This document shows positions 25,033 through 32,007 of a DNA stretch of 64,000 bases, in pieces. Origin of the DNA: Streptomyces populi (GTDB lineage: Bacteria; Actinomycetota; Actinomycetes; Streptomycetales; Streptomycetaceae); NCBI RefSeq assembly GCF_002911015.1, contig NZ_KZ626857.1:39431-103430 (forward strand). The letters are read 5' to 3'. The first letter of the stretch is position 1, and the number at the start of each line of letters is the position of its first letter. A program made the translations under genes and the position numbers. The notes under the pieces are model-generated. The model saw nothing but the letters and a program-made list of their open reading frames with translations. It made no database searches and was not told where the DNA came from.

Positions 25033-26637
25033 GTGGATCACATGACCCCTCACCAGGCGAAGGTCAGCGTCGTCGTCATCGGGTACGACGACGCCGCCCA
25101 TGTGGCGGACGCCGTCCGCTCGGCACTCGCGCAGGGCCCGGCCGTGCGCGAGGTCGTCGCCGTGGACGACCGCTCGACGGACGGCAGCGCGGCCCTCCTC
25201 GACGCCCTCGCCGACGGGGAGCCACGCCTGAGGGTGATCCACCGGCCGGCCAACAGCGGCGGCTGCGGCAGCCCGCGCAACGACGGCATCGACGCGGCCA
25301 CCGCCCCCTACGTGATGTTCCTGGACAGCGACGACGTCCTGCCGCCCGGCGCGGTGGAGGCGCTGCTCCGCTCCGCCGAGGCCCACCACGTCCAGGTCGC
25401 GGCCGGACTGTGCGTGCGCCGCGAACTGCCCTCGGGCCGCGAGGTCCCCTGGGAACGCGCGCTCTACGCGCGGCCCGCCCTGATATCCCACCCCTCGCGC
25501 CGCCCGCGGCTCGCCCACGACACCCTCTGCGTCAACAAGCTGTACCGCACCGACTTCCTGCGCGAGCACGGCATCCGCTTCCCCGAGGGCCGCCACCCCT
25601 ACGAGGACTTCGTGTTCACCGCGCGGGTGCTGGCCGCCGCGCCGCGCATCGTGCTGATCCCCGACACGGTGTACGTATGGCACGTGCGGCGCGCCGCCGA
25701 CCGCCTGTCCATCTCGCTCGACCGCGCCGGCATCGACAACTGGCGGGCGCGGACCGAGGCGAACCGGGCGGCGCACGAGATCCTCCTGGGCGCCGGGGAG
25801 AAGCGGCTCGCGCGGGCCGTGCGCGCCAAGTTCCTCGACCACGAGCTGCGGATGTACACGCGCGAACTGGAACTGCGCACGCCCGACTACCGAAGCGCCT
25901 GGTGGGACCTCACGCGGGCGTACCTGTCGACCTTCGACGCGGCCGACCTCGGGGTCGACCCGGCCGCCCCCGGCCGCCTCGTCGCCCGCGTGATCCTCGC
26001 CCGCCCCGCCCCGCGCGACCTGCCCCGCCTCAAGGAGCTGGCGGCCCGCCCGGCCCGGCTGCTCCCGCCCTACGCCCGCGACGGCGACGGCACCCCGGTG
26101 TGGTCCGCCGACCTCCCCGAGGTGAGCCTGGAGCACCTCCTGGACCGGCCGGCCCGTCTGCTGCCCGCCGCCGTCGACGCGGAACTGCGCCCCCGCGCGC
26201 GGGGCACCCGGCTGCGGCTGCGCCTGCACGAGCTGTACGGACGGATGGCCGAGGCGGGTCCCACCGCGGTGGACGTGGAGTTCGTCCACCGGGAGGAGGG
26301 GAGGGTGGGGCTGAGCGGCACGGCACCCCTGGTGGCCGACCGCCACGGCGGCTCCTGGTCCGCAGAGACGCCGGTGGAGCTGTCGGCGCTGGGCGCGGGC
26401 GTCTGGGACCTGCGCCTGTCCGTGCGCTTTCGCGACGGCACGAGCCGCCAGACGTCGGCGCACGCTCTCGGCGGCCCCGGCCTGCTGCGCCGCCGCGCGG
26501 TTCCGGACGCCCACCACGGCGTTCTCCTCGTACAGCCCTACCGGACGCACGCGGGGGCGCTCGGTCTGCGGACGGCGTCCGGCTGGCGGGGCATGAGCGA
26601 GGTGGTGTCCCGAAGGCTCCGGCGCCTGCTTCACTGA
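25033..26637 (+). CDS. GT2 glycosyltransferase with C-terminal accessory domain, lacking TagF part
   Basis: 534 residues. The N-terminal GT2 domain (about 8-235) has VVAVDDRSTDGS, NSGGCGSPRNDGI and FLDSDDVLPP, plus HPYEDFVF, so the active site looks complete. Residues about 240-520 form an all-alpha then beta-rich region whose WSAETPVELSAL and VWDLRLSVRF match in pattern the middle domain of the 982-residue GT2-TagF protein encoded at 32004-34952. This protein therefore resembles that enzyme without its TagF half. Start GTG 25033 or ATG 25042; no clear ribosome-binding site. The galE-type gene follows 121 nt downstream. Confidence 0.8.
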   Translation: MDHMTPHQAKVSVVVIGYDDAAHVADAVRSALAQGPAVREVVAVDDRSTDGSAALLDALADGEPRLRVIHRPANSGGCGSPRNDGIDAATAPYVMFLDSDDVLPPGAVEALLRSAEAHHVQVAAGLCVRRELPSGREVPWERALYARPALISHPSRRPRLAHDTLCVNKLYRTDFLREHGIRFPEGRHPYEDFVFTARVLAAAPRIVLIPDTVYVWHVRRAADRLSISLDRAGIDNWRARTEANRAAHEILLGAGEKRLARAVRAKFLDHELRMYTRELELRTPDYRSAWWDLTRAYLSTFDAADLGVDPAAPGRLVARVILARPAPRDLPRLKELAARPARLLPPYARDGDGTPVWSADLPEVSLEHLLDRPARLLPAAVDAELRPRARGTRLRLRLHELYGRMAEAGPTAVDVEFVHREEGRVGLSGTAPLVADRHGGSWSAETPVELSALGAGVWDLRLSVRFRDGTSRQTSAHALGGPGLLRRRAVPDAHHGVLLVQPYRTHAGALGLRTASGWRGMSEVVSRRLRRLLH

Positions 26638-26758
26638 TACGCGGACGCGGGGACGGACGGGGGACGGACGCGGACACCGTCACGCACGCCCTCCCCTTCC
26701 CCGGCCGCGGGCACACGGTCCGGGACCACGGACTCACTCACGAGGGGGACGGCCGCAC

Positions 26759-27739
26759 ATGACCTGGCTGATCACCGGCGGCGCCGGCTACATCGGAGCG
26801 CACGTCGTCCGCGCGCTGCGCGAGGCGGGCGAACGGGCCGTGGTGTACGACGACCTGTCCACGGGGATCGCGGAGCGGGTGCCGTCGGACGTCCCGCTGG
26901 TGGTCGGCTCGACCCTGGACGGCGACCTGCTGGCCCGGACCCTCACGGAGCACTCCGTCACCGGTGTCGTCCACCTGGCGGCGAAGAAGCAGGTCGGTGA
27001 GTCCGTGGACCTGCCCCTGCACTACTACCGGGAGAACGTCGAGGGCCTGCGCGTCCTGCTGGAGGCCGCGACCGCCGCCTCCGTGACCGCGTTCGTCTTC
27101 TCGTCCTCGGCCGCGGTGTACGGCATGCCGGACGTGGACCTGGTGACGGAGGAGACCCCGTGCGCGCCGATGAGCCCGTACGGCGAGACGAAGCTGGCGG
27201 GCGAGTGGCTGGTGCGGGCGACCGGCCGTGCGACGGGTCTGTCCACGGCCTGTCTGCGCTACTTCAACGTGGCCGGCGCGGCGGCCCCCGAGCTGGCCGA
27301 CACGGGCGTCTTCAACCTCGTCCCCATGGTCTTCGAGAAGCTGACCGGGAACGCCCCGCCGCGGATCTTCGGCGACGACTACCCGACGCCGGACGGCACC
27401 TGCGTGCGCGACTACATCCACGTGGTCGACCTGGCCGAGGCCCACGTGGCCGCGGCCCGCGCCCTCACGGCCTCGCCCGGAGCCGCCCTGACCCTCAACA
27501 TCGGCCGCGGCGAGGGGGTCTCGGTGCGCGAGATGATCGACCGCATCAACGCCCTCACCGGCCACGACCGGCCCCCGGTCACCACCCCGCGCCGTCCCGG
27601 CGACCCGGCCCGCGTGGTGGCCTCCGCCGACCGCATCGCCGACGAACTGGGCTGGAAGGCCCGCTACGACGTCGAGGACATGATCACCTCGGCCTGGTCC
27701 GGCTGGCTCCGCCACCACCCGGGCGCGAGCCGCACCTGA
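26759..27739 (+). CDS. galE: UDP-glucose 4-epimerase (GalE-type, extended SDR)
   Basis: 326-residue extended short-chain dehydrogenase/reductase. The NAD-binding GGAGYIG (7-13), the catalytic SSSAAVYG (115-122) and the Tyr141-x3-Lys145 pair (YGETK) are present, as are LRYFNVAGA and VRDYIHVVDLAEAH, typical of GalE. Such enzymes interconvert UDP-glucose/UDP-galactose or their N-acetyl forms in the cytoplasm. Its place after a GT2 gene and near the exporter suggests supply of an activated sugar for the surface polymer, and it may be distinct from any gal-operon epimerase elsewhere. ATG 26759 has GAGGGGG upstream. Confidence 0.88.
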   Translation: MTWLITGGAGYIGAHVVRALREAGERAVVYDDLSTGIAERVPSDVPLVVGSTLDGDLLARTLTEHSVTGVVHLAAKKQVGESVDLPLHYYRENVEGLRVLLEAATAASVTAFVFSSSAAVYGMPDVDLVTEETPCAPMSPYGETKLAGEWLVRATGRATGLSTACLRYFNVAGAAAPELADTGVFNLVPMVFEKLTGNAPPRIFGDDYPTPDGTCVRDYIHVVDLAEAHVAAARALTASPGAALTLNIGRGEGVSVREMIDRINALTGHDRPPVTTPRRPGDPARVVASADRIADELGWKARYDVEDMITSAWSGWLRHHPGASRT

Positions 27740-28160
27740 ACCCGACGCCCGCCGGACCGGCACCTCCCGGTCCCCTTCCCGGCTCCCTTCCCGGGCGACC
27801 GAGTCCGGCGGAGCCGTGTGGCCCCGTCCCGGCCCGGCCGTGCGGGCGCCGCGGACCACGGACTCCGCCGAGGGCGCCGTGCGCGCCGCGACCGGCCTCG
27901 GCGGCGACACGGACGCCGTCGCGGCGGTGACGGGCCCGCTCGCCGGAGCGGGGCACGGGGACGCGGCCCCGCCCGCCGGACCGAGCCGCCGCACGTGCCC
28001 CTGCCGGGTTCCGGCGGACGGGTGCCGCGGGAGCGGCCGGCCCCGCGGATCTCGCGGTCCGGCCGGCCGAGCGGCGGCCCGCCGGGGGAGCCGGGCCCGT
28101 CGGCGAGCGGTCGGTCCGGGAGGACCGGCGCCGAGCGGGGGTTCCCGGTCCGGGCCGGGG
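27740..28160. other. 421-nt convergent intergenic region, very GC-rich
   Basis: Lies between the ends of galE (+) and the TetR gene (-). A short hairpin with 7-bp arms (27754-27760 and 27767-27773, GGACCGG/CCGGTCC) may help terminate galE. Beyond that I see only C/G-rich sequence with no gene, repeat or RNA that I can support. Confidence 0.4.
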
Positions 28161-28817
28161 TCAGAGCGCCTTCAGCGCCGCCGCCGTCGCGCGGGCCAGG
28201 CTGGCCAGGTAGCCCTTCGGGACCTTGGGGCCGCGGACGACCACCGCACGCCAGTACAACGGCCCGGACATCAGGTCCAGCGCGAGTTCGACGTCGACGC
28301 CCTCGCGGATCTCGCCGCGCGCCACGGCCGAGGCGACGATCCCGCTCGACACCGACTGCTGCCCCTCCTTCAGCGCCCGCTGCATGGCGTCCGCGATCTC
28401 GGGGTTGCGGGCCGCCTCGGCCTGGAGGTCGGGGATGATCTGGCCGGCCACCGGGTGCCGCAGCGCGCGCGAGGTGACCTCGTACAGCAGCCGCAGATCT
28501 CCCTCGAGGGAGCCGGTGTCCGGCGCGGGGAGCCCCTGGACCGCGATCGCCGAGACCAGGTCGAGCACGAGGTGGAGCTTGGAGCGCCAGCGCCGGTACA
28601 CCGCGGTCTTGCCGACGCCCGCGCGGCGGGCGATGCCCTCGATGGACATCCTGGCGTAGCCGACGGAGGCGAGTTCCGCGAAGACGGCGGCGCGGATCGC
28701 CTCGGTGACGTCCTCACGGAGGACGGCCGCACCGGCGGGGGCCCGGCGACGCCTGGCCTTCCCGTCGGCAGGCGCGGGCGTGGCGGCACTCGCGGCCGTA
28801 TCGGCGTTCGTCGTCAT
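28161..28817 (-). CDS. TetR-family transcriptional repressor
   Basis: 218 residues. The N-terminal helix-turn-helix (about 40-80) has YARMSIEGIARRAGVGKTAVYRRWRSK spread over 53-80, the classic TetR pattern; the rest is a helical ligand-binding and dimer domain of unknown ligand. Start ATG 28817 has no ribosome-binding site, so leaderless translation is possible; ATG 28829 is an alternative. It is divergent from the exporter genes with a duplicated element between. By the usual logic of divergent TetR genes it probably controls itself and the exporter operon. Confidence 0.85.
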   Translation of the reverse strand: MTTNADTAASAATPAPADGKARRRRAPAGAAVLREDVTEAIRAAVFAELASVGYARMSIEGIARRAGVGKTAVYRRWRSKLHLVLDLVSAIAVQGLPAPDTGSLEGDLRLLYEVTSRALRHPVAGQIIPDLQAEAARNPEIADAMQRALKEGQQSVSSGIVASAVARGEIREGVDVELALDLMSGPLYWRAVVVRGPKVPKGYLASLARATAAALKAL

Positions 28818-28832
28818 ACGGACCAGCATAGG

Positions 28833-28910
28833 GCGTTACGACGAAACGGTTGCGTTCCGACGTCGACTGGGCCTACTCTCGCGTTACGACGATACGGTCC
28901 CGTCCCGACG
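28833..28910. promoter_or_regulatory. Duplicated 30-bp element, probable TetR-family operators
   Basis: Two direct copies at 28833-28862 and 28881-28910 match at 26 of 30 positions, both opening with GCGTTACGACGA; their starts are 48 bp apart. Within copy 1, CGTTACGACGAAACG is an imperfect palindrome. They lie between the TetR gene and the divergent exporter operon, where an autoregulatory operator is expected. Confidence 0.7.
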
Positions 28911-28990
28911 CAAGAAAACGGCAGGAAACGCCGTCGGAAACGTCCGGGGACCGACCGCGCGCCCCCACCCCCCGAGCGAAAGCAACGGAT

Positions 28991-29911
28991 GTGAGCCAGG
29001 TCCTCAACACACCGCCCCCGACGGCGTCATCGGCCTCCCCCACAGGCGACGCCGCCGCCCTCGCCGCCCGGTACGGTCTCACCGTCAGCGGCGCGCGCCC
29101 GAGCCTGCCCGCGTACGTCCGCCAGCTGTGGGAACGACGCCACTTCATCACCGCGTTCGCCACCGCCAAGCTCACCGCGCAGTACAGCCAGGCCAAGCTC
29201 GGCCAGGTGTGGCAGGTGATGACCCCGCTGCTGAACGCGGCCGTCTACTACTTCATCTTCGGCGTCCTGCTCGGCACCAAGCACGGCGTGCCGGACTTCG
29301 TGCCGTTCCTGGTCACCGGCGTCTTCATCTGGACCTTCACCCAGAGCTCGATCATGGCGGGCACCCGGGCGATCTCCGGCAGCCTCGGCCTGGTGCGCGC
29401 CCTGCACTTCCCGCGGGCCGCGCTGCCGGTGTCGTACGCCATCCAGCAGCTCCAGCAGCTGCTGTTCTCGATGGCCGCGCTGGTCGTCATCCTGCTCTGC
29501 TTCGGCGTCCCGGTGAGCGCGTCGTGGCTGCTCGTCGTGCCCGTCCTGACGCTGCAGTTCCTCTTCAACGCGGGCGTGGCGATGGTCGTGGCGCGCATGG
29601 GCGCCAAGACGCCGGACATCGCACAGCTCATGCCGTTCCTGCTGCGCACCTGGATGTACGTCTCCGGCGTCATGTGGAGCATCGCCGCGACGGTCAAGAA
29701 CAGCCACATGCCGCACTGGGCGGAGGTCGCCCTGGAGAGCAACCCGGCCGCCGTCTACATCGACCTGACGCGCTTCGCGCTGATCGACAGCTTCCACGCC
29801 CACCAGCTGCCGCACCACGTGTGGGCGCTGGCGATCGGCTGGGCCCTGCTCGCCGGGGTCGGCGGCTTCATCTACTTCTGGAAGGCTGAGGAGACGTACG
29901 GCCGTGGCTGA
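28991..29911 (+). CDS. ABC-2 type polysaccharide/teichoic acid exporter permease (TagG-like)
   Basis: 306 residues with six predicted helices and the LGQVWQVMTPLLNAAVYYFIFG region found in O-antigen/teichoic-acid ABC-2 permeases (TagG, Wzm, KpsM class). It should move a lipid-linked polymer across the membrane with the ATPase encoded next. The GTG at 28991 starts just after CAACGGAT, a weak ribosome-binding site. The gene overlaps the ATPase gene by 8 nt. The upstream region carries the duplicated TetR-type element. Confidence 0.87.
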   Translation: MSQVLNTPPPTASSASPTGDAAALAARYGLTVSGARPSLPAYVRQLWERRHFITAFATAKLTAQYSQAKLGQVWQVMTPLLNAAVYYFIFGVLLGTKHGVPDFVPFLVTGVFIWTFTQSSIMAGTRAISGSLGLVRALHFPRAALPVSYAIQQLQQLLFSMAALVVILLCFGVPVSASWLLVVPVLTLQFLFNAGVAMVVARMGAKTPDIAQLMPFLLRTWMYVSGVMWSIAATVKNSHMPHWAEVALESNPAAVYIDLTRFALIDSFHAHQLPHHVWALAIGWALLAGVGGFIYFWKAEETYGRG

Positions 29912-30743
29912 CATCATCGCGCAGGACACCCAGCCGCAGGACAGCGCCGCCGGAGCCGCCTCCGCGGCCGGGGCCGAGCGCGTCCCGACCGTCGTCGCGG
30001 ACCGCGTCGACATCGTGTACCGCGTCAACGGCACCGGCGCCGGGCGCGGCAGCGCCACCGCCGCGCTCAACCGCATCCTGCGCCGCAAGCAGTCCGAGAA
30101 GGCGGCGGGCGTCCGCCGGGTCCACGCGGTCAAGTGCGTCTCCTTCACCGCCTACCGCGGCGAGGCCATCGGCCTGATCGGCACCAACGGTTCCGGCAAG
30201 TCGACGCTGCTCAAGGCGGTCGCGGGCCTGCTCCCGGTGGAGAGCGGCAAGATCTACACCGACGGCCAGCCCTCGCTGCTCGGCGTGAACGCGGCCCTGA
30301 TGAACGACCTCACCGGCGAGCGGAACGTCTACCTCGGCGGCCTCGCGATGGGCATGTCCCGCGAGCAGATCAAGGAGCGCTACCAGGAGATCGTCGACTT
30401 CTCGGGCATCAACGAGAAGGGCGACTTCATCACCCTGCCGATGCGGACCTACTCCTCCGGCATGTCCGCCCGGCTGCGCTTCTCCATCGCGGCGGCCAAG
30501 GACCACGACGTCCTCATGATCGACGAGGCCCTCGCCACCGGCGACCGCTCCTTCCAGAAGCGGTCCGAGGCGCGCATCCGCGAGCTGCGCAAGACCGCGG
30601 GCACGGTGTTCCTGGTCAGCCACAACAACAAGTCGATCCGCGACACCTGCGACCGCGTGCTGTGGCTGGAGCGCGGCGAGCTGCGCATGGACGGCCCGAC
30701 CGAGGACGTCCTCAAGGAGTACGAGAAGTTCACGGGCAAGTAG
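29904..30743 (+). CDS. ABC exporter ATPase for surface polymer (TagH-like)
   Basis: 279 residues. Walker A GTNGSGKST (93-101), the signature YSSGMSARLRF (183-193), Walker B DVLMIDE (202-208) and the switch His240 are present. The motif order and the short length without the C-terminal carbohydrate-binding domain fit the TagH/KpsT-like class. It pairs with the overlapping permease gene. A 60-residue N-terminal extension with a VDIVYRVNG strand precedes the nucleotide-binding core. Start GTG 29904 has GGAG upstream. A very strong hairpin follows. Confidence 0.88.
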   Translation: MADIIAQDTQPQDSAAGAASAAGAERVPTVVADRVDIVYRVNGTGAGRGSATAALNRILRRKQSEKAAGVRRVHAVKCVSFTAYRGEAIGLIGTNGSGKSTLLKAVAGLLPVESGKIYTDGQPSLLGVNAALMNDLTGERNVYLGGLAMGMSREQIKERYQEIVDFSGINEKGDFITLPMRTYSSGMSARLRFSIAAAKDHDVLMIDEALATGDRSFQKRSEARIRELRKTAGTVFLVSHNNKSIRDTCDRVLWLERGELRMDGPTEDVLKEYEKFTGK

Positions 30744-30780
30744 CCGCACCGGGTCCGGCACGCACGTGACCCGCGGGCAG

Positions 30781-30822
30781 CGGCCCGGGGCGGGAGCCGT
30801 CGACGGCTCCCGCCCCGGGCCG
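30781..30822. terminator. Bidirectional terminator, 42-bp perfect palindrome
   Basis: Arms of 19 bp (30781-30799 and 30804-30822) around TCGA, located between the convergent TagH-like gene and the GT4 gene. It can serve both directions; no U-tract. Confidence 0.85.
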
Positions 30823-30855
30823 TTCCGCGCACCGGCCGCTCAGCGCACCGGCCGT

Positions 30856-32007
30856 TCAGCGCTCCAGGAACGCGAACAGTTCCTCCCACCTGCGGACGAC
30901 CTCGTCCGTCGTGAAGCGCTGGACGTTCGCGCGCGCCGCCTCGCCCATGGAGTCCCGCAGGGCCTTGTCGGACATCAGCGTGTCCAGCCGGCGGGCCAGT
31001 TCACCGGTGTTGCCGAGGGTGGCCAGCAGGCCGTCCTCGCCGTCCCGGACGATCTCGCGGACGCCGGGCGCGCAGTCGAAGGCGGCGCACGGCAGGCCGG
31101 TGGCCATGGCTTCCATGAGGGCGAGCGGGAAACCCTCGCCGCGTGAGGAGAGCACGAAGACCGAGCCGCCGCGCAGCGCGCCCGGCACGTCGTTCGTCCG
31201 CCCCGCCCAGTCGACCGACCCGTCGAGCCCGAGGGCGGTGCACTGCTTCCTCAGGATCTCCTCGTCCTCACCGGAGCCGTAGATCCGCAGCCGCCAGCCG
31301 GGATGGAGCGGGGCGACCTCGGCCCAGGCGTCGAGGAGCATGTCGATGCCCTTCTGGTCGCTGAGCCGGCCCACGCTGACGACGGCGTTCCCGGTGCGCG
31401 GCGAGGGCACCTCGGGCACGAACGGAAGGGGGTTCGGCATGAAGGACGCGTTGTTCAGGCCTTCCCTGATCCACAGGTCGGCGTCCTCGCGGGTGAGCGC
31501 GAGCATCCGGTCGACGTCCCGGTAGTGCTCGAGGACCCGCCTGAAGCGCGAGGTCTTCCGGCAGTACTCGAAGGACTCGTGGCTCATCCCGATGACGGTG
31601 AGCCCGCCGGTGTCGGCGAGTTCCACCCATTCCATGGCCCACACCTGGGTGACGATCACGACCGCGCCGGGACGCGCGGCCCGGAACAGCGCGGTCAGCT
31701 CGGCGGCCTTCTCCCGCATGCCCGCCGCCCGCTCGGCCCGCAGCCGCCGTGAGGCGAGGTCGAACCGCCCCCCGAGTCCGCGCGCCGGCCGGACCTTCGG
31801 CGGGTGCACGTCGTACAACGTCGTGGTGGGGTACGGGACTTCGCCCAGTTCCTGGGGAACGGCGGGCTCGGTGACGCCCACCACGTGCACGCGGTGACCG
31901 CGCTCGGTGAAGAGCCGGGCCATCTGGTGCGACCAGCTGGTCACCCCGCCCAGTTCGTCGACGCTGTTGGAGACGAAGAAGATGTCCCGTCCCGCGGAGC
32001 CCGTCAT
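30856..32007 (-). CDS. GT4-family glycosyltransferase
   Basis: 383-residue GT-B fold enzyme. The N-terminal half has the acceptor-side DELGGVTSWSHQ and the GT4-like SVGRLSDQKGIDMLLDAW linker; the C-terminal donor site has SRGEGFPLALMEAMATGLP, including the E-x7-E motif (EGFPLALME). The donor is likely a nucleotide sugar, the acceptor unknown. Its ATG overlaps the stop of the upstream GT2/TagF fusion (ATGA at 32004-32007), so the two are translationally coupled and probably act on the same polymer. Confidence 0.87.
   Translation of the reverse strand: MTGSAGRDIFFVSNSVDELGGVTSWSHQMARLFTERGHRVHVVGVTEPAVPQELGEVPYPTTTLYDVHPPKVRPARGLGGRFDLASRRLRAERAAGMREKAAELTALFRAARPGAVVIVTQVWAMEWVELADTGGLTVIGMSHESFEYCRKTSRFRRVLEHYRDVDRMLALTREDADLWIREGLNNASFMPNPLPFVPEVPSPRTGNAVVSVGRLSDQKGIDMLLDAWAEVAPLHPGWRLRIYGSGEDEEILRKQCTALGLDGSVDWAGRTNDVPGALRGGSVFVLSSRGEGFPLALMEAMATGLPCAAFDCAPGVREIVRDGEDGLLATLGNTGELARRLDTLMSDKALRDSMGEAARANVQRFTTDEVVRRWEELFAFLER

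Noticed and set aside
27740..28160. An extra gene in the galE-TetR gap
   Set aside because: The open frames are Arg/Pro/Gly-rich composition artefacts without motifs.
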